From NCBI GenBank assembly GCA_029168955.1, contig JAPDOI010000039.1, positions 2,895,064 to 2,959,063 on the forward strand: a DNA stretch of 64,000 nucleotides, written 5' to 3'. This stretch comes from Aplectana chamaeleonis (taxonomy: Eukaryota > Nematoda > Chromadorea > Rhabditida > Cosmocercidae). The translations under genes and the position numbers were made by a program. How positions within the stretch are numbered: position 1 is the first letter of the stretch; each line of letters starts with the position of its first letter. Below are positions 1 through 11,900 of this stretch, in pieces. The notes beneath the pieces are model-generated. The model searched no databases. It was not told the DNA's origin and saw nothing but the letters and a program-made list of their open reading frames with translations.

Positions 1-1520
1 GTTTTTTCGGAATGCAGAACAAACTGAGAGTCCAGACACTTTCCGATCAGGAAACCTCGTCAATCACGTTCTTGGCTAATATTTTGTCTCCCCCCTTACG
101 TAGCGCCAGAGGGTCACGGTGATGCCTTGGTTCATGAACTCTCAAAGGGTAGAGGGTGCAGCAGAAAGCACAGCTTTTAGCCCGAAAAACCCTTACAGTC
201 CAATCATCGATTCCGAGCTTTAAAAACATTTCTAACCTGCCACCAACCTGGCTGGTGCTCATAGATGGCCCCTTCGCATGCGTTTTAGACTGAGGGAGCG
301 GTGATAACGCTTTGCAGTCCAACGCTTCTCTTTGACCAGGGCAGCCAAGAGTTTTTGGCATTGTGTTTTTTCGACGACCTGTAAGGACTGTTAACTTTAA
401 GGGAGAAATATAGGCATAATGTGGAAAAAAATCACCTCTGTGGAGAGTCTTGCACCTATAAGGGCAAGGGCGAATTCGCTCCAGGGTTTGTCGGTCGACT
501 GAAACGGATACTCAACGGGCAGCCTTCTACATATAGTTGGGAACTGATTTATTAGGGTCTATCCAGGTAGACGTCACATCTCTCTAAGCAACCCTCGCCT
601 CATTTCTGCCGATGGCCATCAAATCGATGTTGTTTGGAATCTCCTTCTTATCCGATTCCATTGCGTAACATCGAACTTGAACTAGGTCACCTTCAAACCC
701 TCCTCTAGTACCGAGACGGCTGCGAGATATGAAGCGACGAATGACAGCTCTTTAAAACACGATATCTTTAAAACACGACACTCTCTCATTAGGACCGGCG
801 TACTTTCCCATCGCGCATGAGTCGAAATGCAAGAGAGTGACATCCGCCTCGCGAGCCCTTTTCTATATCTCCGCTCGGTCGCCGTCTTGTTGATCGGAAT
901 CCTGCCCAGAGACAGACGAATCCAAAAGACAGCCTAACGACTCAGACTCTGATGATGGTGAGATAGATGGGCATCCTGCATAAGTGCGGCCGGACGATTG
1001 CTTGTTTCCTTGCCTCTAGTGTGCATGCGGGACCGGAGTCGATCTCAGACGGCTTAGGGGCCACCTCATGTGGGGAATCCGCTTCTTCCACACTACTGCC
1101 ATCGAGAGATTTCTTTTCGAAAGCTGGGGGTCTGCTAGTTGCTTTTTCTGTGGCTCCATACTTAGAACTGAACTTAACTTGTCGAAACAATTTGCCGCGC
1201 TCTCAATGATAAGAATTGTTTCACGCAGTAACAATGATCGAACTTGTGACCATAAAGAAATTCATGAAACTCTATAGCGAGATCGGTGTGTTTTCCAAAA
1301 TGCATAAGTTATGATTGTCCCAAAAACTTGATTGTTTGAGATCGAAACATCAGTTAAAAGTCCTTAGTACAAAGGCCCGGTCCGATGAGCGTCTCAAACC
1401 AAGTTATCGACGACTTGTCTATATGGTCACGCCCCAACCTTGTTCTAATTTATCGATTGGTGGATTAGATGTGCGCGATTTATAGAAAGGAATCATTTGC
1501 ACTGATGTGAACCTAACCTT
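1..1520. other. Left-edge region, no gene recognised
   Basis: I see no convincing exon, transposase fragment or tandem repeat here. Short reading frames occur on both strands around 940-1280 but overlap one another antisense and match no family I know. The region should lie within the guanylyl cyclase gene whose last exons are at 3072-3423, so intronic sequence is the likeliest identity; that is inference. Confidence 0.4.
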
Positions 1521-1524
1521 TTAA

Positions 1525-2112
1525 AGGCATCGTCCACGACGAAAACCGAATTTGGGTTTATGCGTTCATTCGGACTAGTGGGTCATGACAATGTCACTCA
1601 GAAAGTTTGGAGTTACAAAACCGTCTCTGAATGAAGATTCGCTTACCTCAAAATGGCTTCCTGGGTTTGGGGGGCCGGCCTTGGGGTCGATCCGTTGTTA
1701 CAAGGAACAAAACTCCTGGGTTGCTGACGGCGGGCGTGCCTTGACGCGTCAATACACACGCCAGTCGATTTCGAATTCGGCATCGATCGAAAGCAGCCGG
1801 CAGCACTGGACGCAGCAGGTGGGTAGCCCATTTTAATTTCGCTGAAGTCGTAGTTGAGCGGCATCCTCGGTGAATTGCTTCCAACGCTGCGCCAAGGAAC
1901 GAAGCGTAAAACTGTTCCTTGCATTCTCTGCGCAACTATCCCAAGTTGATGCCGGCGCGAAATTCAAATTTGCTATGAACTTTCTAAAAATGGGTTTTTC
2001 TCAAAAAGTTGACGTTTTTGAGGGGGCGTTTTGCTACCGTTAGTCACTATAGGGATAGTACAACACGAAAGCATCAAAAACCCAAATATGGTTTTCATCG
2101 TGTACGATGCCT
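1525..2112. mobile_element. Family A TTAA-flanked inverted-repeat element, intact copy
   Basis: The element starts AGGCATCGTCCACGACG and ends CGTGTACGATGCCT, with TTAA immediately outside both ends (1521-1524 and 2113-2116). It is 588 bp and has no coding capacity. The same sequence in inverse orientation makes up the outer parts of 23819-26520, where a Penelope-like element interrupts it, so this copy serves as the uninterrupted reference. The TTAA target duplication suggests mobilisation by a piggyBac-type transposase; the transposase itself is not in this window. Confidence 0.85.
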
Positions 2113-2116
2113 TTAA

Positions 2117-3071
2117 GCGGAAATAAAGGAGTGGCAACGTAAAGTTATTGGGGCCCTAGAAACACTAGGCGAATGTGTTGTTTTTCCTCCTCTAAGGCTT
2201 ACTCAATTTATCGATTTCCGCAGCCGTTAGTTAGAAATCAGCGTTTCTTAATAGTCTCGCGACCCCACTGCGAGTGAGTGGCGGGAAAGAAGGAGCTCGC
2301 GTTACCCACGCTCAACTTAGTCCATAAAGACGGAGGAGAGGAGTACGAAGAGGCGCTCAACAGTCTATTCAGTCTGGGTAACACTTGGAGGGCTGCTAGG
2401 CTGCTCTCAACAAGCAGAGAAATTAGTTCTATGAGGATTACGAGCCGAGGCTCAGCAATGAACTTGAAGAAAATTAAGGCGCGGAACGCTTCCCGAAGGT
2501 TAGACCTCTACAATCGGGCTGCCGCACGACAGTCAAAATGGAAACGGCGAGAAGTAGTCTATCCGTGGGAGGCGAGTGCTCGGTGTGAGCTTTGAACACG
2601 GCAACTGAAGCTTCCTGGTCGGGTATCGCACACGATGACTCTGTCTCGCGCATGATCTCGAATTGAACCGGAAGTCAACGACAGGAGTTGATCGGCTAGG
2701 GCAGTTTAATTGATATTGAGCAGTGTAATATGATAAACTTCCTGTAACTGCCACACGACGAATCGATAACGTTATGGTTGCTTGGAAAGGCGCCAATCTA
2801 GCACCCTACGTAGAGTTCACGAAATAATTCTAGTCTGATGAAAGGACGGGGCTGCGACGGTAGATCACCGCGCGCGCGATAAAATCCCATTGGTCTGCCA
2901 TGCCGCCAACACCGCACAGCCTGCCGCCTGGTCCATGTGTCAGACTAAATCGAATACGGAAACCATACAAATCTTGTGATAACAATTAGTGTTATCCTGT
3001 GACGGAACTTCTCCATTTTTCACCATTCGAAATAGCCATATATATTTTACCAGGCCATTTACTTTTTACAG
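2117..3071. other. Probable guanylyl cyclase intron
   Basis: No upstream cyclase exon (the GDTVN-type part of the catalytic domain) could be found between the A element and the exon at 3072. Nothing else was recognised. Confidence 0.4.
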
Positions 3072-3163
3072 CAGGGAGAATACATTTGTCGTCTGAGGCG
3101 CATCACCTGTTACTTTCTGTTGGAGGATATGAGATGGAATCCCGGGGAGAAGTTATAGTGAAG
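3072..3163 (+). CDS. gcy: Receptor-type guanylyl cyclase, penultimate coding exon
   Basis: The exon follows a TTTTTACAG acceptor and ends AAG before a GTATAA donor. It translates as GRIHLSSEAHHLLLSVGGYE followed by MESRGEVIVK. The RIHLS...ESRGEVIVK pattern is the C-terminal end of the class III nucleotide cyclase catalytic domain in nematode and animal receptor guanylyl cyclases, which make cGMP from GTP at the membrane. It starts in phase 1 (two bases complete the preceding codon) and ends in phase 0, exactly matching the next exon. Earlier exons, including metal- and GTP-binding residues, were not found in the window. Which paralogue this is cannot be told. Confidence 0.82.
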
Positions 3164-3216
3164 GTATAAAGCTGATCAGGCTACGGAAACGATTGTGCGG
3201 CTATATTTTATTTCAG

Positions 3217-3423
3217 GGAAAAGGAGTCATGGAGACATACTGGCTTCTAGGGCGTAGTCACGATCATCCTCAGACTTCTGTTGAGACTTCCATACCGAAG
3301 GACAGCCTTGAGGAAAACAGAAAACGGCCTCCGTCGTCGGCTCCTAAATCGGAGCCTGAAGGCATCTATAAAGAGTTCAAACGAACTATTGGAGAAAGCC
3401 AACTACAAGTCACCAATTGTTGA
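3217..3423 (+). CDS. gcy: Receptor-type guanylyl cyclase, terminal exon
   Basis: After a TTTATTTCAG acceptor the frame opens with GKGVMETYWLLG, the hallmark motif that closes the cyclase domain; the preceding exon supplies the K. About 55 residues of low-complexity hydrophilic tail (Pro, Ser, Lys, Glu rich) follow, ending VTNC and TGA at 3421-3423. Variable tails are normal in this family. A good-looking GTGAGT donor occurs at 3452 in the 3' region but lies downstream of the stop in this frame, so an alternative 3' exon in another frame cannot be excluded. The gene runs toward the oppositely oriented dehydrogenase gene that ends at 5808. Confidence 0.85.
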   Translation, partial: GKGVMETYWLLGRSHDHPQTSVETSIPKDSLEENRKRPPSSAPKSEPEGIYKEFKRTIGESQLQVTNC

Positions 3424-3556
3424 CAAGCTTTTTTCTGTGCCTACCTTTGAAGGTGAGTCCTTTCTTAACTGTGATTGATTCCTTCACCTAGTGCCAAGTG
3501 CATAGTGGATATTTTATTTCTATTTCTAGAGAATAAGGTTGACAACGTGTGCTCTA

Positions 3557-4018
3557 CGGGGTGGCTGAAAAGTTTCCGCACGTCTACAGGTAGCGTTACT
3601 GGTTAAGCAAACCACATGCAAGTCGATGTTTTACCTGAACAATAAGAAGAAATTTAGATACGGAGAGGTACAAGAATTGTTCAAAATTTCCTTCAAAAAC
3701 TGTTGGAATAATGGCGGCGCATGGTCCATATGCTCGGCGCTGGTCGCATGCGCCAGCCCTAGACAATCTTGTTCGTAACTTAGAAACTTATTACCACATA
3801 TCAGCTCCAAATTCGCCAGTTTTGCTACCATCTGCTCAGCATTACAGCAGAAGCATTTTCGTTGTAGGAGGACTGGGGCACTGGCACAATCTTCCAATGC
3901 GGCAACTGCTGCTAGTAAAGCTTTTGGTTTCTCAAATGTGTCGATTTGATGATTCACAAATGATGGGCATAATTTTTCGCGCCATCTATAAAAATGCGGA
4001 AACTTTTCAGCCACTCTG
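3557..4018. mobile_element. Mariner/Tc1-type non-autonomous element
   Basis: The 462-bp segment has near-perfect terminal inverted repeats containing GTGGCTGAAAAGTTTCCGCA, with TA on both sides (3555-3556 and 4019-4020). Length, TIR and TA target fit a Tc1/mariner-type MITE. A 130-codon frame crosses it on the minus strand but resembles no transposase, so I treat it as incidental. Part of its interior (about 3655-3750) recurs diverged at about 5270-5367. Confidence 0.8.
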
Positions 4019-4019
4019 T

Positions 4020-5265
4020 ACACGGTGCGGAGTATGAACTGACCGTCATAAACACATTCATCAATTTTCTCACGTCTGAGAATCCGTAATTCGATTCAAA
4101 TTGTGTTATCAGTGCGGTTCTGTTACTATTCGGTGCGTATCGAACGTGCGGGACTCAGTCGATCGGCCAACTCTGACGGGGGTCTGAGTAGCACTTCCTC
4201 ACTAAACACTAACTGGGTTTCAATCTTGGGCTTACATTGAGTTTAGTTTTTTGTTGTCAGCACCAGGTGCTGCCAACACATAGTGGATTTGAAACCCTTC
4301 TCATCTGCAATCCGCGCTGCTGTTTGCAGCTCCTGCTGCTGACAAGAAGAATTCGAACATGATGGAGTCACTCAAGTGGAGTTCGTCAATTTCAGGGATC
4401 TCATAAGCACCTCAGCAGTTACAAGGAATCGTTTTCTGCGATGTCGAGGAGTGCGAGTCTTGAATTTCGAATACGTTTTTTACCCTTTTTTTTGCTTTCT
4501 CTGTTATTATGTGCGTGCATGTAGAGATGAATTTCGACAGCATAGTGTATCGGCATGGCATTTTCTAAAACAAGATAATCTGAAAATGCGAGCTGGAGCC
4601 TTGCAAAAGAATCTGGGAGTAGCCTCCTATTCCGAAAAAGAATTTTCTTTAAAAACAGCATTCCTTCCATCTATCATAACGTCGAAGCGATGAATGTCCA
4701 CCATTGTTTGTAGTAATGTGTTCAAAATCAGTTTTTCAAGGGTTGAGCACGAAAAAATGAGATCTTCTTATTTATACGCACTTTAGGAGAGAAATCTAAC
4801 GCTTTTCTATTTGTATTGTTAGTCCCAATCGGAGGACTCGCTTGGTGATGACTGTCGGGGTAGATTTTGGATACTGAATCATTCGTTGCGACAACTGAGG
4901 CGAGCGGAAGTGAAACAATCGGAAACCGAGTTTTCGATTTTAACACGGAACTTTCTATCCTGGGTATTGTAAGAACGAAACGTCCCAAGTTGAGCAGAAC
5001 TGCGGTTTTCGGGGCGCGAACTGCGGGAAATGCTCTGGAATCGTAGTGAGCTTTTGTTGAGCCTGCCTCTTCTTACACTAACGCATTCTGCAGCACTTCT
5101 GCGGTTTCAGCAATGCGGAAAGGAGAAACCTCAAACTTTCGAAAGGGAGGGTCTCTTTCGAAAGCGAAATTCCCCTCATCCTCAATGAAAACTAAGCGCG
5201 CTTACTGATGTACATATACGCGGTTGATACGCTTACGTGTTCACGCAATGAGTGAGAGACTAACA
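4020..5265. other. Intergenic region between convergent genes
   Basis: This stretch separates the cyclase stop codon from the dehydrogenase stop codon. No exon or element boundary was recognised. Confidence 0.35.
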
Positions 5266-5370
5266 GATTTTTCCACACGTAGAGGTAGAAGAAATGTTCA
5301 AAAATTCCTTCAAAAATTGTTGGAAAAATGGCGCCGCGTGGTCCATATGCTCGGCGCTGGTCGAGTAAAG
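5266..5370. repeat. Diverged internal fragment of the 3557-4018 element family
   Basis: It aligns with 3655-3750, sharing the block ATGGTCCATATGCTC-like GTGGTCCATATGCTCGGCGC followed by TGGTCG. Clear terminal repeats are missing, so the boundaries are approximate. Confidence 0.5.
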
Positions 5371-5807
5371 GTCGTGAAGTTTTCCGGAGTTTCTTGATAA
5401 GATTGAAACTAACAGGTTGCGCTGGAGAGGAAGGCTTTGATTGGAGCACTTCAAAGGGAGTTATAGGCAAAAGAGGCTTTCGTTGCCAACTTTGCCCATT
5501 TCGCCCCTTTTTTCCCTTTGTTAACAACGGCATTGAATGTAGCCGTTTCGATTGTGTTGCCATAAAACTTTTCGTATCTTGAGCTGCCCTTTAAAGCAAA
5601 CTCGCTCGGATACGCGTTGATGCCCAAATCTTTGAAATTAATGTTGAATGTTTTCAACATAGGACAAATTCTACTTCTTCACACTTTTGATTTTTGTCAC
5701 ATTTATTCGGTTGGCGTATACGTACAGGATTTTCGGTGAAAAAATGCCGTCTGCAGCAGACTTGAGCAGAGATCCTTGGCTATGTAGTATAAATGAGCTC
5801 ATAACAT

Positions 5808-5913
5808 TTATTGCTTCATGTGCACTGCGACTGCCCGCAGTGATTCCTCGTAGAGTTTTTTACACACCTCCTTTTCCTGGCATTCTTTGCTCATGCTGTG
5901 TACAGTGAAATCC
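5808..5913 (-). CDS. SDR gene exon 10: C terminus and stop
   Basis: After CTGTTTTCAG the first G completes Arg, then DFTVHSMSKECQEKEVCKKL and YEESLRAVAVHMKQ and TAA. xLYEESLRAV is typical of RDH C termini. An AATAAA hexamer (plus positions 5807-5812) overlaps the stop codon; whether it is the functional poly(A) signal is unknown. Confidence 0.85.
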
Positions 5914-8900
5914 CTGAAAACAGAATAATGAACTTCAGAAACCCTTTTGCTGCATACCTATTCTCTGTGTAGTCGACAAATCTAGCTTTAGTCGGATCCC
6001 ACGAGCTACAACCGCATTGTGGATGAGGAAGGATATTTTCGAGGTTTGAATAACGTTCCTGAGCTGTTAGCTATTTCCTACACCGTGGGGAAGAACATGA
6101 AGAATGTGGGGTGCCTTTTTTTCAGTATTATGTAGGCTTTGTGTAATTTAAGCAGGAAGCCGAGACGCTGCTGGTCGCGTGAAAACAAAGGGAAGATGAC
6201 TATTGATCGGGTGATTTCGCGTCGGATTGCTGAGAGCGGCTTCCTATTTCAGAGACACGGACGATAGGCCCTATGTAGTTATACATCGGCGTTTTGCGTC
6301 CGCTGACTTCCGGTGCGGGTCTGCCATTGGTCAATTTCGAAAACTCATCAATTGCACAGGTCCCTCAAAATCCAGCGTCAGCAAAACACCGATGTATAAC
6401 TGGGGCCGTTCATGAATCTTTTTTCGAAGCGAAACAAATTATGGCGCTCCCTCCCCGCTACCTTGGGTTTGCCTCATTTGCAATGCACCATGACCTCACT
6501 TCGAAAAGGTTTGCATGCATGTCAGAAATCTGCGATTCCAGATGAAAATAAGTACCTGAAGTATTGCCCATTGCTGTTCTTCAAATTGTTACTCAGCGCC
6601 AGAAATAGAGGCATTTGGGCTCCGTCATCTTCAGTTTTTAGTACAAACCACATTATTGGCCTAGAATGCACGACAACCATGGCAGTTGTACACGAACAAA
6701 ATTTTCAATACTTTTTCAGAATTAGCTTCGTTGATTTTCGTTCGTTCGGAAATTCAACCAACGAGCGAAATTTCTTTCAGAATTCGCTCGTTCGGAATAT
6801 TCTCGCACTTTTTTCAAAATTGTGTTAATTCGAAAAATCTTCGAACAATTTTTTTACGAGTTTCGCTCGTTGAAAAAAAATTCGAACGAAAGAATATCGT
6901 TTTTCGTTCGTCCGAAATACGATTTTTCCAAAAACGAATCATTTGGTTTTCTCGCCCCTAGAGAATCAGGTATTGTTGAGTACAGAACAACCGAGTCGTT
7001 ATCACCTAATGAGGTCCGTCTTGCATTGATTAGGCGGCGAATTCGAGTCGATGGTCTGCACATGCTACCGGAAAGATTTCGTAAGATTGATATTGTCTTG
7101 CCACAATCTGTTATCTTTTGGAATTGACCGTTTATTTCTGAGCTCATGTTACTTATGCGTGGCCCACGGTAAGTGAATGAGTACTGCGTTTTTCGAATGT
7201 CTCCTTCTGCTATCGCGGCTTTAAAGGCACAGTACACCCTCAGATATGAGATTTGAGATTTTCATATAATTGTGTAGAAGATTCCTCCTGTATAACACGT
7301 GCCAAATGCCAGATCTCATTTCCTCCAAATAAGCGAGATATAAGCGACCACTACAGGCCCGACCTCTTCGCTCACCACCACAGGCCCGAGCCCCTAACAG
7401 ATTTTCGAACTTGATAGCTGCTCGATGGATGGATGAATTCCAATAAGTCGTCGTTCTTCAGTCCACTGACGGACTGTCTCCTTATCCTGGCTTGTTCTCG
7501 CGCAACGATTGCGAATGAAGAGAAACACAGGCCTGTGACAACTCGTCCACCAAATTTTCACCCTCAAAATCTAGGCATCTTTGAAGAGCCATAACTCTGT
7601 TCAAAGACGGTCTTGGACGATTTCAGAGATACCACTGTGATCAGCGTGTGACTCTCTCCAAGATAGGCATGAGACCTGGAAATTGATTTCTTGGGTGACC
7701 TGTGCCTTTAAGGAGTAGACATTTACACTTTAGAATTTTTTCCGAATATTTGGTTTTTCGAATAATTTGGAAATTGGCATTTTTCGAATATTCGGTTTTC
7801 CCAATTATTCGGAAGCTGGCCTCTTTCGAATTTGAATATACGAGTTTCCGAATAATTCGAAGTCGAATTTTTGAGTAGCGTGATGTGTCGAACTGCAGAA
7901 ACGGGACGACTCCTCCCTCTGTGTGTAGAGAGCCGCTTTCCAGGGGAGCTTGACAATCGCAAATGGCCACACCCATTTTTTTGTGCCGCCGCGCAATTAA
8001 AACACCAATCCGTGGTTTTCCTCCGCCCTTCAAAATCCGGAGAGTCGTTGCGGCACTGGAAAAATATGGCCGTGGCTAAGTGCGATGGCCAGGTGCCCCC
8101 CCCCCTGCTGCGATAGCACCTTTGATACTTCGGGATTCTTTCAAATTTATTCGTTTGACGAATTTTTGAACGAAACTTGCCCGATCTTCGATCGTTCGAA
8201 AATCTTCCAAACATTTTTTTTGTTTTTTTTAATCGTTTGGTCGAATTTTTTCCGATCCTCTCGAAAATCCTATTTTCGTTCGTTAAACTTTTTTTCAAAA
8301 TATTACAATTATAATAAACATAATAGAAGCTATTGAAACTGGGGTATTCCAGTAAATCTCACCTAAAAACAGTACGAACCCATTGGTATCCTGACTCTTT
8401 GAGAATATTGGTGTCAACATTTCCCGGATGGCAAACTGTCACCGTAACTGGCAGGTTTTCCTTCTCCAGCCTTCTTGCTAGGTGTCTCGTAGACATCACC
8501 TGACCATAAAAATTTATCAGCTTTCAAATATCATAGTTTGTTGTTCTGTTGAAAGAAGTCCTTCTCAATTTTCAAGGATTGTCAGGATAGCTTTGAAGTC
8601 AAAAACATTATAGCTCGCCTGCGCCATTTTGCTCCTGCTGTATGCCATCATGCCGCCATACCTCAGAGGGTCGTTCACGACTTCCAGGCTAAACAATCAC
8701 TATAACAAAAGTTATTGTACGATCTAAAAATGTCGAGGAAGTGCTGATGATAGGTGATTCCAGTTTTATCAAAAAGAAGAAGTCAAAGCAAAGAAGAGTC
8801 GAATCGGCACTACAAAATGTGATCTATCTCATAAAGATATCAGTAAATTCGGGGTCGTAGCGCCATGCTGCACCGCTACGTACACTAATTTTAAGGGCTT

Positions 8901-11900
8901 GGGCAGAGTGTCATCGCTGCGCGGCGCGATCCAACGGCGGGCTGCCGCATTGATAGATCGCTGCGATCTATCAATACGGCAGCCTGCCATTGGATCGCGA
9001 CGCGATGAATCTCTGCTCGGCCCCCAAGGGCGGGGGTTTTCTCAGGACTACAGGGCACGTACTGAATGACATAGAAAGTATTCAGAACATCGCCGCATTC
9101 AATGCTTGTCAAGCCAGGACTCAGATGTGGGCAGCGTCGCCGTTAGAATTACCAAAGTTTGCGGAGCTCGGCCCCGTTCTTCCGCTAGAGGCCGCGTTTA
9201 ACCACTGGCTGCTCTAGATGGTGTACGCCTAGCTGGCCGCAAAAAATGGCGGTGTGCAGGCCGCGTCGCGTCTCGTTGTGCTGTTACGATGGCGTTGTAC
9301 TACATTGCAGCATGTGATCCTGCGATAAAATTGCGCAGCACTTGCTACTCTGACGAAATTTGCAGCACGTACTGCTGCTTGGAGCACGTGGCCCTGTGAA
9401 AGAGCTTTTCGATGGGAGATGTCACTCGAGTTGAATGCAGATTCGACACGAATGATTCTGTCTGAACGCCCTGCGACCTGATCGTACGAAGCGACCAGGG
9501 TCGATGTGAGAGGTTTCTACTCGGTAGCCTCGCATTGCGATCGCGCTCTGAAAGAGGTAGAAGCGACGCCGTATACCCATAATCACACAATCGGCTTCAA
9601 AATTGCGAATAACGGGTACCTCACACTGTCGGCGTACTCGTACAAAACCGACGATACGTTGATGATTCTCCCTTCTCTTGAGTTAAAAAGAAGTGGAAGT
9701 AGAAGTTCTGTTAGCAAAAAATGACCTGAAAACACACTGGTTCCTTCATGCAAAAATAGCATTTGTGCCTGCAGACTGATACGCGCAGGCACAAAGGGGT
9801 TTTTCGAAACATACACCTTCCATTCAAAAAGTTTCCAGTAGAGGAGTTCCTGCCTCACCTAAATAATTGCACTGCCATGTTTTTTCGTAGCCGTCCACAG
9901 TTTTTGTGAAGATCGGTACGCGTAGAACGCCGGCGTTGCATATAAGAATATCAAGGTGGTGCACTTCTGAAAATGCACGGCCAAATCAATATTCGAGATT
10001 CGTAGATCCCAAAGTTATAGGGGAGGTGCACAGTTACATGCAGCAGCGCGCAGAAGTATCGGAGCACCTAGTCTCTCAGGATTCGATTCTTCGTGTGTAT
10101 CTTCTTGCATCAAGGGCAGAAACATACCGCTTCCGCTAGCAGCTTGTCATCTTCAATCCCACATTAAATTTTCAAAGTTCGTTCAGTATCAAATGGCCAC
10201 GAAGAGTTTGCAGCTCTAGCAAGATTGCCTTAGAAATTTGCATTCAACCTTCGAAGTCTCAATCGGAAATTCTTAACTCATGGACCATCGTTCCAAAAGC
10301 CAATTCCAAAAGAGAGCTAAGCGCAGAAATGATGCTCTATGAACGACTACAAAATCACGCGTTAAAGTCCCTTTCTAACCGTGTGGTACGCTGAAAACTA
10401 AACTGGTGAGCAGAGGGTGTTCCGATATTTTTGCCCGCTACTGTATGTGCTAAACGATGCTTGTGACCTTTGCTAAACTCTTCAGCAAATTTCCTCACTG
10501 TGCTTAATTGAGCTAGATCCAGAACTCGAATAATCAGTCGCTTCGGATCACATCCCTCCTAAAAGTGGTGAGACTATCCAACACTAAGAAAGTTCTTTAG
10601 GTGACATCTGAGAGGTCAAACCTTCTGCAATCTTTCAACAGACTCTAGTCCTCGTTGCTCATCGCGAACAAGCATGTACACAGTTGCACCTCGTCTGTTG
10701 AGCTCTGCAGTAATGGCCTGCCCTAAAAAGATCCATCAATTCTTCGGCCTGTAGTAAACCCGACGACACATCTGACGAGCTCCTTTGAACGTAAAATCGA
10801 GAAGTTTTCTGGTGACTTCACAAAAAATGGTGATCGTATGTTAAAACATACGAAGGTCGTCAGACAAAAAGTTTTCTGGTCACATAATATTCGAGACAGG
10901 TGCTCTCCCTAAAATTATCTAAGGAGCTCTCCATAAATTTCGGCCAGACGCACGCGAGATAGTGCGCCTCTCGCGGAGAGTGTCCCCATAATTTTTTAAG
11001 TTGCCCCGCACCAACTCACAAAAACGTGACGAACTTGTCTGCAATATTGCGTCAGTTACGGTAGCGCGGCGCGAAAGCGCACAATTTGAAATTTATTTGG
11101 CAGGTTTTCATTCGTGTTCTTCTTTGTATGATTCCTGGTGTTTTTTTCGGTATGTATCTGTCTGTGTTTTTGATTGATTTTGATACCAACAATTTCTACC
11201 CTCGTTTTCACTCGTGATTGCAGCTCCGTAATATTTTGTGTGAAAATTTCAGGCTTGAATGGTTTTTTATCGCAGTGTATGTGCTTTTTTGCTAGAATAA
11301 AGAGGACACTAGACGATAATCAGGTGATTTTTTTTATTACACTTCTATGTTTAATTCTTTTTTTAAAGTGAAATTATCCTTACCATTATCGGCGCCAATC
11401 CGCGTTTTTGATTCACTCGCAGCTAACCGTCACGGTAGCTGCGGGATGTAACTCGTCCATGTGTGCAGGGTGTTCATGGATTTCGAGGGGAGGTATTGAA
11501 ACCTCCGCGAGTGTGAAATTTCCATGTGCGTGTGAGAGTCTTTACTACTTTAAAAGAAAAGGTAATCCCAATTAGGGTTGCATATCCGTGCTGTAAAATG
11601 GACGCAGTGGACGAGTTGTTCGTCACCTCTTAGAAACCCAACCCTAACCGATTTCCTTGAGAAAGGATCCAAGACAAGCCCTGTTTTCAGGGAGGTGAGG
11701 CTAAACCCAAAACACATTTGCGCATTTGGACGGATTCAGGTGCACGCAAAAGTGGAAAACTATGAGAAACACCCCCCCCCCCTCCCCCGCAACCGCCGTG
11801 ATGGTGAGCTTCGATTTTCTGATTCCAGCGAACAAAGGTTTTTTGGTGCTATGTGGGATGGGGGGGCACTGTTGTATCGCTTTTGGCCACGCCCATTTTT

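Noticed and set aside
3631..4023. 130-codon frame in the mariner-type MITE
   Set aside because: It begins in the terminal inverted repeat and shows no transposase motif.
5958..6058. Additional SDR exon between exons 9 and 10
   Set aside because: It has CTCAG and GTATGC borders and is open, but exon 9 joins exon 10 directly in phase and gives the expected GQYFRD sequence; including it breaks the phase.
7723..8298. 191-codon minus-strand reading frame
   Set aside because: It covers TTCG-rich low-complexity sequence and the L fragment; composition is Arg/Lys/Asn rich without a domain.
10127..10150. Exon ending at a GTATGT donor near 10127
   Set aside because: The frame required to join exon 5 contains a TGA, and exon 4 already joins exon 5 in phase.
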